Shown here: positions 1-9,879 of the stretch, piece by piece
How positions within the stretch are numbered: position 1 is the stretch's first letter
How the letters are laid out: each line of letters opens with the position of its first letter
DNA from: Diadophis punctatus similis
Taxonomy: Eukaryota > Chordata > Lepidosauria > Squamata > Dipsadidae
Direction of reading: 5' to 3'
NCBI GenBank assembly: GCA_023053685.1
Contig: JALIGW010000003.1
Location: 143,308,508 to 143,372,507, forward strand
DNA: 64,000 bases
Position numbers and translations under genes: made by a program
Notes under the pieces: generated by a model
Seen by the model: the letters and a program-made list of their open reading frames with translations, nothing else
Told to the model about the DNA's origin: nothing
The model's database searches: none

Positions 1-152
1 GAGTTCAGCATATTGCCCCCAACAATCTGGGTCCTCATTTTACCCACCTCGGAAGGATGGAAGGCTGAGTCAACCTTGAGCCGGTGAGATTTGAACAGCT
101 GAACTGCTGAACTGCAGTGCTGCATTTTAACCACTGCGCCACCTCGGCTACC
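1..152 (-). mobile_element. tRNA-derived SINE fragment (same family as 17755-17998)
   Basis: Read on the minus strand, it begins with a tRNA-like head (GGTGGCGCAGTGGTT, an A-box-like region) and carries a B-box-like GTTCAAATCTC. A conserved body follows, including the sense of CCCAACAATCTGGG. The same sequence recurs at 17755-17998 with scattered differences. The copy is cut by the window edge and abuts a CR1 tail at about 153. Family assignment is by eye. Confidence 0.7.
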
Positions 153-506
153 TAACTAGACACAAGAATAGTTTTTTCCCGAACACCATCACTCTGCTAA
201 ACAAATAATTCCCTCACCACTGTCAAACTATTCACTAAGGCTGCATTACTATTACTATTAGTCTTCTCATCGTTCCTATCACCCATCTCCTCTCACTTAT
301 GACTATATGACTGTAACTTGTTGCTTGTATCCTTATGATTTATATTAATATTGATTGTTTCCTGATTGCTTATTTGTACTCTATGACAATCATTAAGTGT
401 TGTACCTCATGATTCTAGACAAATGTATTTTTTCTTTTATGTACACCGAGAGCATATGCACCAAAGACAAATTCCTTGTGTGTCCAATCACACTTTGCCA
501 ATAAAG
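153..506 (+). mobile_element. CR1-type LINE 3' end, 5'-truncated
   Basis: This 3' UTR-like block ends ...TTTGCCAATAAAGAATTC and runs directly into (ATTCT)n. The same block lies on the opposite strand at 49835-50280, also against the pentamer array, so block and array form one unit. Snake CR1 elements that carry or seed an AATAG-type microsatellite at their 3' end are known. No reading frame of the LINE remains here. Confidence 0.75.
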
Positions 507-620
507 AATTCTATTCTATTCTATTCTATTCTATTCTATTCTATTCTATTCTATTCTATTCTATTCTATTCTATTCTATTCTATTCTATTCTATTCTATT
601 CTATATATATATATATATAT
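507..620 (+). repeat. (ATTCT)n microsatellite followed by (TA)n
   Basis: About twenty near-perfect ATTCT units follow the CR1 3' end and change to a short TA run at about 603-620. The array is probably the element's own tail, expanded after insertion. The frames read through it are repeat artefacts. Confidence 0.95.
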
Positions 621-882
621 TTAAAAATTTGGTAATTATAAGACACATTTTTTATTTTAGTACTGGATAGTAAGAGATTTCCAAGTGTGGTATGCCTCTT
701 TGTACAAGGGGGCAGAGAAGTGTTAAACTGAGTTAATCAAAGTAAATATAAGTGAGGTTTATCCTGTGGGGGGGGGGAATACTATCCATGGATCTGTCCA
801 TAAATAGATATAAATTGGTGGCTGATACCTCAATCAGAATTTACATTCAGCCTAGCCCCTATTAGTCTAAAAATGTATACAT
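621..882. other. Short unassigned spacer
   Basis: AT-rich sequence with a G-run near 768-777 and no recognisable gene or repeat. It ends at the target duplication of the Gypsy element. Confidence 0.6.
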
Positions 883-887
883 GTGTA

Positions 888-1095
888 TATTATATTCATG
901 AGGAACGACGCTGAGGCTTGAGTCGGACTAATGCTTTATTAACTTCTGAACCTCCTAACTAGAGTCGTCTGACAGGAGCAGGCCCCGATCTGACAGCTCT
1001 ATATTTATATTGAACACAACATAACATCAACCAATCACAACGCTTAGAATTCCCGCTCCTTTTGGAGCCCCCTGGTGGAGCCCCAGGACATTACA
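888..1095 (-). repeat. 3' LTR of the Gypsy element
   Basis: Identical in length (208 bp) to the copy at 5300-5507. In sense orientation it carries a GTGATTGG CCAAT-like site, a TATA-like AATATAAATATAG and an AATAAA polyadenylation signal, spaced as in a compact U3-R-U5. Differences from the other LTR are gagtcgg/gattcgg, ttatatt/ttatact and cccgctc/cccactc. Confidence 0.95.
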
Positions 1096-1106
1096 CCCCT
1101 TACCCT
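1096..1106 (-). promoter_or_regulatory. Polypurine tract of the Gypsy element
   Basis: In sense orientation AGGGTAAGGGG lies just after the gag-pol stop codon (TAA at 1107-1109) and one LTR boundary away from TGTAATG. This is where plus-strand DNA synthesis is primed in LTR elements. The assignment follows from position and purine content. Confidence 0.75.
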
Positions 1107-4100
1107 TTAGTTGGAGCATGCGTACTCAGCGAGGTACGCTGGGCGCCGTCTGATCCGACTAGATCGTCTTAGCTCTTGGGGTTGTTCTCCCAGACTGCGG
1201 TCTCCGTCTGCATGGTCTATTGCCGGACTTGTCTCCTCCCCGGGGAGAGGGGTGAACTCCTCTACGACTGCTTCTTCCCGCCCCGGTAAGTCAGCGAGAG
1301 CGGTTTGGCTCGCGGCTCGTCGCGCTCCCTCCTCCCCTAGTCGGAGTCCCTCTATAGGGTTGGGGGACTCTGCCAGTTGTGGCTTGGCTCCTGCCGTTTC
1401 CCCCCACCGAGATCGCAGTTGGTCAATGTGGCGGTGCCACTCCTGGCCGTTGTCTAACAGGACACGATAGGAGCACGGGCCGCTTGAGCCGACTACCACC
1501 CCTGGGAGCCAAAGTGGGCTGCCGGCATAGTTGCGTGCATACACAGGGCTGCCTACTTGGAACGAGCGCCCTGGCCGGGAGGAGTCTAGAGGCTTTTCTG
1601 TGGAATAATGGGGGTGTAGTCTATCGAGCTGTGTTCTCAAATGCCTCCCCATGAGCAACTCAGCCGGTGTTTTATTCGTGGCTGTACATGGCGTAGTGTG
1701 CTGTGTGAACAGGAGCTCAGCTACTTTATCTCGCCAATCCCCCGGGCCTAGTTTGCGAAGTGTTTCTTTCGTTGTGCGAACCATGCGTTCCGCCATGCCA
1801 TTACCTGCAGGGTGCCATGGCGCAATGAGACCATGCCGTATGCCTAAGTTGGCGAGGAACCCCTCAAATCGGGCCGCTGTCAGCTGAGGCCCGTTATCCG
1901 AGATCAATACGTCAGGGTACCCATGTGTCGCAAACAATGACTCCAAACACCTAATCAGGGAGTCAGTGGTGGTCGTGGACATTAAGCGGACTTCCAACCA
2001 TTTAGAAAAAGCGTCCACGACCACCAAGAACATCTGGCCTTGTACTGAGCCGGCAAAATCCACGTGGATGCGGGACCAGGGGCCTGCTGGGGTTTCCCAA
2101 ACCTGCGGGGTTGCCTTAGGCGGGGATGCCCTATTCTCCTGACAGATGGAGCACTTGGCCACCCTTTCTTCGATGGCCTTATCCATCCCCGGCCACCACA
2201 CGTATCCCCTGGCTAGGGCCTTCATTCGGACCACCCCGGGATGGCCCCTATGCAACAAGTTGAGGGTGGCTCGCCTAAAAACCGTGGGGATTACAACCCG
2301 CTCACCCCACAATAAACAGCCCCGTAAAACAGACAGTTCACATTGGCGCGTTTTGAATGGGGCAAATTCGGAAGTCACAGTGTCCCCAGGCCAGCCCCTC
2401 AGCACCCAAGTCAGTACTCTTGACAGGATGGGGTCTCGAGCCGTAGACTTGGCGATGTCGCTTGCTGCGATGGGTAGGTTGATGTCGTTCAAGTGGAAGA
2501 CCGTAGATGCAGGTGCCGGGTCCTCCAGCAGGATAGGCAGGGGGCAGCGGCTTAAGGCATCGGCGTGCGCGATGTTGCGGCCAGGTCGGTAGATCAGGTG
2601 GTACTCGTAGTTGGCGAGGAAAACGCTCCAACGGGTCATTCTTGGGGATATCATCTGGGGTGTCGGACGGTTGCTGGAGAGTAACCCCAGAAGTGGCTGA
2701 TGGTCAGTCACGAGGTCGAAACGGCGCCCATACAGATAGTGATGGAACTTGCGAACCCCCGCGATGAGAGCCAGGGCCTCCTTGTCGATTTGGCCGTAGT
2801 TCCTTTCCGGCCCAGCTAAGGTTCTGGAAAAAAATGCAATCGGGGCTTCCTCTCTGTTCGGCAAGCGGTGGCTAAGGACAGCGCCCACGCCGTAGGGTGA
2901 CGCGTCGCAGGCTAGCACTAGTGGCAGTTGGGTGCTGTATTGAGCCAGCACCGTGTTTGCTGTCAAAAGTCCTTTCACAGCGGCAAATGAGTGTGCCTCA
3001 CGGGGGCCCCATTTCCACGGTGCCCTGGCGTCCAGCAATCTGTGCAGCGGTTCTGCCACTGTGGCTTTGTGAGGCAGGAAAATTGCATAAAAGTTCAAGA
3101 GGCCAAGAAAGGCTTGCAGCTCCGCCTTACAATTTGGCCTGGGTGCGTCCACAATGGCTTGGATCTTAGAGGCTGTGGGGTGTATTCCAGTGGAGTCCAC
3201 CAAGAACCCGAGGAATTCTACGCTGCTAGCCGCAAACACACATTTAGATTTCTTAATTCGTAGCCCCACATCCTGGAATTTGGTGAGGACAGCACGCACT
3301 CGAGAGATTAATTCCTCACGTGATGACGCAGTGACCAAAACGTCATCGAAATAAGGCACTGTGCCCGGAATTCCGTGTAACAGGCGTTCCATCAACCCTT
3401 GGAAAATGCCCGGGGCAGTGCTTATGCCAAATTGGAGGCGGCGGCAGCGGAAAGCGCCTCGATGTGTAATAATAGTCTGAGCTTCGGCTGCTTGGTCGTC
3501 CACAGGCAGCTGTTGGTAAGCCTGGGACAGATCTAACTTCGCGAAGACTTTTCCCCCTCCCAGGGAATGCAGCAGGTGGTGCACGATGGGCACAGGGTAT
3601 GCGTGGGACTGTAATGCGCGGTTCACTGTGCACTTATAGTCTGCACATAGCCTGATTGAGCCATCTGGCTTAACAGGGGTCACTATGGGGGTCTCCCAAC
3701 GCGCCTGATCTACAGCTTCTAATATGCCCTGTGCAAGGAGGCGGTCTAGTTCAGCGTCCACCTTTGGCAGTAGTGCCAAGGGCACTCTCCGTGGTTTGAG
3801 GCGGACAGGGGCAACCATAGGGTCAAGATTAAAAGTCACAGGTGTTCCAGTATACTTCCCTAGCTGCCCGTCAAATACTGCGGGGAATTCCTGTTCCAAT
3901 GTGGCCCCCATGTCTTCCCCTTTCACTGCGTTAATGCCCTCCAGGGAAAACCCCAGAGCTGGAAACCAGTCTAGTCCCAGAAGACTGGTAAGGGGGCCAT
4001 CTACAATTACAAGGGGCAGGCGGCCAGCAAAAGTTTTGAACCTGACTGGAAACAGTCCCCTGCCCAGGATAGGGATGGAGGACCCCTGGTAAGCCCTAAG

Positions 4101-5207
4101 GAATAATGGGCATGGCTCTAGGCGGCTCTTTGACATGCCAGGGAAAATGCGTTTCAAGGTGCTCCATGAGACTATGGACACAGCTGAGCCCGTGTCCACT
4201 TCCATTGGACACTGCTTGTGGCCAAGCGTCACAGTAACTGTGAATTTCTCACCCGCGGGCACCTGAGTTTTCTGAATGACAGCAAGATTCCCCCTAGTGG
4301 AGGGGAAAATCGCATTACAGCTGCCTCTTCTTGGCTGACCCCCCCAGGGCTGTCTCCGTGGGCCTGCAGGTGGTGCCTCTCTATAACTCTGAATGGGGGC
4401 GGCTCTACCCATCCGGCAAACCCTTGCTAGGTGGCCCCTGCGGCCGCAACGGCGGCAAATGGCATCCTGGAAATTGCATTGGGCCCTCAAATGGTCCCCC
4501 CCACAGCCCCTGCATGGAGAGAGAGATGGAGGCGGTCTTTGCCTCATGTCCCCCTTATTCTGACCCTCAGAAATGCGGCAAACGTCCTCTTCAATTTTGA
4601 GCTCCCTCTCTAATGCTTCTGGGAGAGCGGCAATGGCATTGGTCACAGAGGCATTGGGGACGGGCGTTGGGTTAATGCTAATGTCCATCTCAGCGAGGGA
4701 TTGGTTGGAAAGTTCAGCAGCACGAGCCTCATCAAGTGCAACTTGGAATGTGAGGTTGTGCATGGCGAGCAATCGCCTCTTCAGTCGGCAGTCCCTGACT
4801 CCAAAAACAAGCCTATCCAAAAGGTAGTCTTCTAAATTGCTGAACTCACAATTTAAGGAAGCCCTCCTGAGGGCAGCCACGAATTGATTCACTGTCTCAC
4901 CCTCCTTCTGATTCCGATGGTAAAAAGCATAACGTCTAGCACATCTAGAAGGAGGGGGTGCGTAATGATCTTTAAGTTTCTCCATAAATTCGTCCCAAGG
5001 CACGCTATAAATCGAGCGAGGGGCGAAAAGGGCTAGGGCAGTCTCGAACATGTCAGGCCCACAAAATCCGAGAAAATATGCCCGCTTTCTGTCTCCTGAC
5101 AGCTCGGTGAACTCATTTGCGATGAGGAAACATTCGAACCGGGCTACATAGAAGGCCCAGGTCTCCCTCGGCGGGTTAAAGGGAGCGAATGTATGTTGGG
5201 TGGCCAT
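1107..5207 (-). CDS. Gag-Pol polyprotein of a Ty3/Gypsy retrotransposon
   Basis: One uninterrupted frame of 1366 codons encodes capsid, protease, reverse transcriptase, RNase H and integrase, the proteins that package and copy the element and insert it into chromosomes. Residues about 1-200 are a retrotransposon Gag. Two zinc knuckles follow (C232/C235/H239/C244 and C251/C254/H259/C264). The aspartic protease motif DTGS starts at 338. In RT the catalytic aspartates are D559 (LDLSQAY) and the YFDD box at 619-622. RNase H shows CDAS near 768. Integrase has an HHCC zinc site (H986, H989, C1019, C1022) and D1050, D1104, E1140 with 35 residues between the last two. No frameshift separates gag from pol. 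No envelope gene is present. The start was chosen because ATG at 5207 opens Gag shortly after the leader. The frame looks complete and possibly functional, but activity is not shown. Confidence 0.95.
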   Translation of the reverse strand: MATQHTFAPFNPPRETWAFYVARFECFLIANEFTELSGDRKRAYFLGFCGPDMFETALALFAPRSIYSVPWDEFMEKLKDHYAPPPSRCARRYAFYHRNQKEGETVNQFVAALRRASLNCEFSNLEDYLLDRLVFGVRDCRLKRRLLAMHNLTFQVALDEARAAELSNQSLAEMDISINPTPVPNASVTNAIAALPEALERELKIEEDVCRISEGQNKGDMRQRPPPSLSPCRGCGGDHLRAQCNFQDAICRRCGRRGHLARVCRMGRAAPIQSYREAPPAGPRRQPWGGQPRRGSCNAIFPSTRGNLAVIQKTQVPAGEKFTVTVTLGHKQCPMEVDTGSAVSIVSWSTLKRIFPGMSKSRLEPCPLFLRAYQGSSIPILGRGLFPVRFKTFAGRLPLVIVDGPLTSLLGLDWFPALGFSLEGINAVKGEDMGATLEQEFPAVFDGQLGKYTGTPVTFNLDPMVAPVRLKPRRVPLALLPKVDAELDRLLAQGILEAVDQARWETPIVTPVKPDGSIRLCADYKCTVNRALQSHAYPVPIVHHLLHSLGGGKVFAKLDLSQAYQQLPVDDQAAEAQTIITHRGAFRCRRLQFGISTAPGIFQGLMERLLHGIPGTVPYFDDVLVTASSREELISRVRAVLTKFQDVGLRIKKSKCVFAASSVEFLGFLVDSTGIHPTASKIQAIVDAPRPNCKAELQAFLGLLNFYAIFLPHKATVAEPLHRLLDARAPWKWGPREAHSFAAVKGLLTANTVLAQYSTQLPLVLACDASPYGVGAVLSHRLPNREEAPIAFFSRTLAGPERNYGQIDKEALALIAGVRKFHHYLYGRRFDLVTDHQPLLGLLSSNRPTPQMISPRMTRWSVFLANYEYHLIYRPGRNIAHADALSRCPLPILLEDPAPASTVFHLNDINLPIAASDIAKSTARDPILSRVLTWVLRGWPGDTVTSEFAPFKTRQCELSVLRGCLLWGERVVIPTVFRRATLNLLHRGHPGVVRMKALARGYVWWPGMDKAIEERVAKCSICQENRASPPKATPQVWETPAGPWSRIHVDFAGSVQGQMFLVVVDAFSKWLEVRLMSTTTTDSLIRCLESLFATHGYPDVLISDNGPQLTAARFEGFLANLGIRHGLIAPWHPAGNGMAERMVRTTKETLRKLGPGDWRDKVAELLFTQHTTPCTATNKTPAELLMGRHLRTQLDRLHPHYSTEKPLDSSRPGRSFQVGSPVYARNYAGSPLWLPGVVVGSSGPCSYRVLLDNGQEWHRHIDQLRSRWGETAGAKPQLAESPNPIEGLRLGEEGARRAASQTALADLPGREEAVVEEFTPLPGEETSPAIDHADGDRSLGEQPQELRRSSRIRRRPAYLAEYACSN

Positions 5208-5299
5208 TACTCGTCCCTGACAGTGCTTTCACAATTTTCCTTACGTTCAGGTGTGCTGGAGTCACTCGATGTGGATTCGACCTCCTTCTTCGTCGCCAG
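5208..5299 (-). promoter_or_regulatory. Gypsy leader with putative primer-binding site
   Basis: Directly after the 5' LTR the sense strand reads CTGGCGACGAAGAAGG, in the position of a primer-binding site. I cannot name the matching tRNA. The rest is a 5' leader of about 90 nt before the gag start. Confidence 0.55.
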
Positions 5300-5507
5300 T
5301 ATTATATTCATGAGGAACGACGCTGAGGCTTGATTCGGACTAATGCTTTATTAACTTCTGAACCTCCTAACTAGAGTCGTCTGACAGGAGCAGGCCCCGA
5401 TCTGACAGCTCTATATTTATACTGAACACAACATAACATCAACCAATCACAACGCTTAGAATTCCCACTCCTTTTGGAGCCCCCTGGTGGAGCCCCAGGA
5501 CATTACA
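5300..5507 (-). repeat. 5' LTR of the Gypsy element
   Basis: A 208-bp copy of the LTR at 888-1095 with three visible differences (about 1.4 %). It holds the presumed promoter of the element, firing toward lower coordinates. Confidence 0.95.
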
Positions 5508-5518
5508 GTGTACATCTG

Positions 5519-5700
5519 TCTATGGAGGTTCTCAATCATTCAGGTCATGGTTGTCCCAAAGGTGCTTTATCCAAAAGGCAACTGGACTTTCTTGGGTTTT
5601 TTTTCTTTAAAAACATTTCACTTCTTTTCTAAGAAGTTTCTTCAATTCCATCTGACTGGTGGAGAATGGAAGGAACCAAGAAAAGCACCTTTAAGACATG
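5519..5700 (+). mobile_element. Palindromic MITE copy (CTATGGAG... family), degraded
   Basis: It starts tctatggaggttctcaatca and continues with the caaaggtgcttt and aaggcaactggacttt blocks that recur at 14710-15138, 27669-27820 and 42022-42235. Here the right arm is poorly preserved (only aaaagcacctttaa is clear). The full family folds on itself, as non-autonomous DNA transposons do. Confidence 0.6.
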
Positions 5701-7021
5701 TGTACATCCCACCTCCCCGCCCTAAGAAATTTTGTTGGTAGTCATGAAATACAAATTACTGCTCCTTTAAAAAAAATATAACAAGAACTTTCAATTTTTG
5801 TTTGTTTGTTTTCTGATGTAGAAAGTCAGGACCATGAATCACTGGCAATTAATTACCAACCAACGATAAACCAGTTCAAATAACATTTGCATTCTAAGTT
5901 TAGCAATGTATCATTTGCTCCTGAAATGTCATGCATTGTGAGTATCATATGGTTATCTATTTGTGGACTTTGAACAAAAGTTCCAAGTTTGACTTGATTA
6001 GGTCTTTTCCATTAGTTTACTTGCAATTGTTTTTTTTTCAGGTTCCATATAATGAGCCAGATTGTGTATGTAATTTAAAATTCTGACCTGTTTATTATGC
6101 CCTGGGAGACATTTGATGACTGTCATGTAAATGAAATCATATTTGGGGGATTAGAAGAAAGGTTATTAATGCATATAATCCTATACATCCCTGTTTGGAA
6201 TGAATCCCAGTAATTTCAATGGATCTTATATACTTAAATTTACACAGAATTGCTGCCTTACAATATCCCACATGGTCTTATAGAATTATAAATAACATTG
6301 AGAGCTATAGTTTTGCATTAGCTCATGTGTACCTGCATATATTTAAACAAAGTAGGATAGTCACAATTTCAATTTCTAGTTAAATAGACCTAACTATTTC
6401 ACCTGAAATATACATATTAAATTGCTCTTTGATTAAAATGGTTTTATGGTAAATTTGAAAGGTGGTCACATTTCTGATATTTTGAGAATATGATATGAAA
6501 AGAAAAAGTACAGTATCGAGAAAAATAAGGTCTTTCTGGATATGAACACAGGTCTTAATTATACAAGTAGGACAATCCCAAATAAGCACTGATTGAGGTA
6601 GTTTTGTTAACTGGGGCAAAGCCATGCTAATTCTGGTATTTATCTGAGATGGGGATTGAGCAGGGATGGGAGGGGAAAGGAATTAATTTCACATAAACAA
6701 AATGATTGACATGGAACTGCCTTGCCTGCAAGAACAACACATTTATTTCGGAGATCACTGAAAAGGATGCCTGTGATTTTGTGTGATCTTGGATTCCTTG
6801 AAATGAGGGTACTTTAGTTTGGGTAGCTTCTCTCATTGTACAGATCTACACGAACACTTTATGTGTTCTAAATACTCTTCTGAATGCAGATGCTGTTGCA
6901 TAAATAAAGTTTTAGAGTTGGGGCCATTTAACTTGCATCAATTTTCAGTATCGTAGCTACAATGGAGTGGCAAACTGTTGAAATCTGCCAATTTATTTTG
7001 TTAAAGTTTTGAAAGTTTTCA
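5701..7021. other. No gene or clear repeat seen
   Basis: AT-rich, low-CpG sequence. Short open frames such as those at 6380-6836 have no recognisable domain and no supporting context. Confidence 0.6.
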
Positions 7022-7028
7022 TTATTTT

Positions 7029-7167
7029 TCCTTCCTTCCTTCCTTCCTTCCTTCCTTCCTTCCTTCCTTCCTTCCTTCCTTCCTTCCTTCCTTCCTTCCT
7101 TCCTTCCTTCCTTCCTTCCTTCCTTTCCTTTCCTTTCCTTTCCTTTCCTTTCCTTTCCTTTCCTTTC
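7029..7167 (+). repeat. (CCTT)n then (TTTCC)n microsatellite
   Basis: About 23 tetramer units change to about 9 pentamer units. It is a polypyrimidine tract on this strand. Confidence 0.97.
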
Positions 7168-7432
7168 TTGCTTTTTTCCTGTTTCTTGGTTGTGTTTCGA
7201 AATGGCGGGATGCTACTCTTATAGTTTTACAGTTTTCTGTTAACCATTGATCCTTCATTCAGAAATCACCATGATCCCGAGCCTTCATTTTGGACTGATG
7301 ATATCTCCAATATGAAAAGTCTAGTGGGAATACCTTTCTGACATCTTCTTTTGGGATTTAATTAATTAATTGGGTGGAGCCAGGTAAAACTGCAAATCCC
7401 TGAAAAAATTATGTCACGATAACAGAACTTTC

Positions 7433-7849
<417 letters not shown>

Positions 7850-7864
7850 GATAACAGAACTTTC

Positions 7865-9071
7865 ATTTACCTTATGACTATTGCAAAATGCAGAATACCA
7901 TAGTCCATCTATCTTTTTATTACACCAATGTTTCAAAGTAAACCATAGAAGAAAAACCTGCTTTTCTCCGCAGGTTTCTATTTTTTTAAAATAAAGCTTT
8001 GAGGAGCATCTTATATTTATAACACCCCTGTGATAAAAGAAGGATTGGTTTCTGAGTTGCTATCCATTTTGCCATTCATAAAATCCATCAAAAAGAAGAG
8101 TTTATAACCCAAAGGGTTCATATTTGTCCCAGTGCTCATATTTCATATCCTACCAACCATATTGTCAGGCATATGTCATTGAGAATACCTATTTCAGTTA
8201 AAATACAAAACGGTGTTACAGGCTTTTGTGGGAAATAAAGGAATCTACATTTCACGAGCATCCCAATTTTAGAAACAAGCAAATAAGAAATCAATTTGCT
8301 CGTTCCAAAAGTATACTTAATATTTGTTGAATTTTTAAAAAACATTATAAGTTTTGGCTTGGATTGCTTATTGTACCTAAAAATGAGTTAGTGTTATCCC
8401 ATTTGAGTTAGATAACATACTGGCTTAATTCAAAGAATTTTCTCTGAATTGAGCAATTGAGATGTGAACTGTGACTAATGTTGGCTGCCACAGTCCTTAG
8501 ATAGGATTATCTCCGATGTTCCTTTCTATTAACATTATTTTCTAATTTGCTTTTTTTTTGTGAAAAGTGTTACTGTTTAAACCAAATAAGGGCCTTGGTT
8601 CCCTCATTCCCCCCCCCCCCCATTTTTATTTGAGTTGTTAACGAAGATATTACACGCTTTTTTCCCCAAAAAGGAAAAACATGGCATATTTTTCAATGTT
8701 GTTGCACTTACTTATTTTAAATGTGAGTATGCAGGGTCTGTGTGCGAATGTCCATTTTTCCAATGTACAGTCATCTGCAGACTCTGTGTTTTCTCATGTC
8801 TCAATTAAATCCCCAGGGAAAACAAGTCGAAAAAATACATCCCACCGGACTTTTTGAAATTGAGAAAGAGAGGCTGATAAGGAGGATGCAAGGTAATGGA
8901 AAGACATGTAACAGAGGAAAAAGTACTAACGTCCTCCATAAACTTGCAACAATACATTAAGCACAAAAACCTCCCCCAAATGAACGAGGAGAAACAATCT
9001 TTCTAGCTCTGGGAGAAGACAGAAAAATAGAAGGCCCTTTGACAGGAGAAGACAAGTTGCGGGGAAATTCC
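7865..9071. other. No gene or clear repeat seen
   Basis: Unique-looking AT-rich sequence with a C-run at about 8610-8622. A 72-codon frame at 8742-8960 has no recognisable domain and is not called. Confidence 0.6.
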
Positions 9072-9617
9072 TCACTATCTTTTATTATTTTATTTTATTT
9101 TATTTCAATTTAATTTTATGTACAGCTGCTTGACTGAAAATTGGAATAAATAAACAGCTAGCTGCAGAACAACTTCAGAAAATAGGCTGATCGAACAGGC
9201 ATCTTATTAAGTGCAGGAGAAAATAAGTATGAGATCAGATGTTAACAGTAGCCTACAGAATTCAGCATTGGAATTGTGTTGATCTCAATGGTTGAGCTAA
9301 GTGTGCGCCTTCTCCACACTCCCACTAACTCAGTTAATTTCTGTCTTCCATTTCCTGCCTATTTTAACAATCTTACTTTGAAAACAGTGGGATTCAAAAA
9401 AAATGCCTAATTTGGCCTGGATAAAACTGAAGCAAAATTGTATCAGCAACATTCATTATTGTGAAGCTACATTCTTGACAACATCTGCACAAAATTCTCC
9501 CAATCTGTTTCAGAAGTGTGCAAATGTATGTGTGTGTATGATGTGCTGTTGTGTTAACAATAAATCAGGAACACACTACTTTTGATGCAGTAATGAAAAA
9601 ATAATGAATCATCTAGC
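9072..9617. other. Unassigned; short (TTTTA)n run at the start
   Basis: A TTTTA-type run lies at about 9080-9105. The rest is unique-looking sequence leading to the hAT target duplication at 9618-9625. Confidence 0.55.
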
Positions 9618-9879
9618 ATTCCTAGCAGAGGTGGGTTCCTACCGGTACGGGTGCACGGTAGTGACCCGCTAGTGACATCATACGGTCGGTCCCGGTCCCT
9701 GGGTGGCGCCATTTTTTTCCTGGATTTTTTTGAATATTTTTCAAATTTTTTGGGATTTCTTTATTTTCTTCTTCTTCTGAGCATGCACAGAAGCCGAGTT
9801 TCCGGCACTGTGCATGCGTTTCCATTTTGTTTTGGGCGGGATTTTTTTTTTGAATTTTTTTGGGGGGGTTTGCACTGCA

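Larger units (their letters stand above)
888..5507 (-). mobile_element. Ty3/Gypsy LTR retrotransposon, near-intact
   Basis: The 4620-bp element has two 208-bp direct LTRs and a single gag-pol frame on the minus strand. GTGTA lies immediately outside both ends (883-887 and 5508-5512) and is taken as the 5-bp target duplication. In sense orientation the LTR begins TGTAATG and ends ATAATA, not the usual TG...CA. I found three differences between the LTRs by eye, so insertion is fairly recent. A purine tract precedes the 3' LTR and a TGGCGACG-type leader follows the 5' LTR. No envelope frame is present. Order protease, RT, RNase H, integrase places it in Ty3/Gypsy (Metaviridae-like), not Copia. 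Confidence 0.95.

Noticed and set aside
1..152. tRNA gene suggested by A- and B-box-like motifs
   Set aside because: No cloverleaf or anticodon arm is apparent; it is a tRNA-derived SINE, repeated at 17755.
1111..4827. Many plus-strand frames opposite gag-pol
   Set aside because: Shadows of the long minus-strand coding frame; none has a domain.
888..5507. Endogenous retrovirus with envelope
   Set aside because: No frame for an envelope protein lies between the integrase end and the 3' LTR; the domain order and integrase fit a Gypsy retrotransposon.
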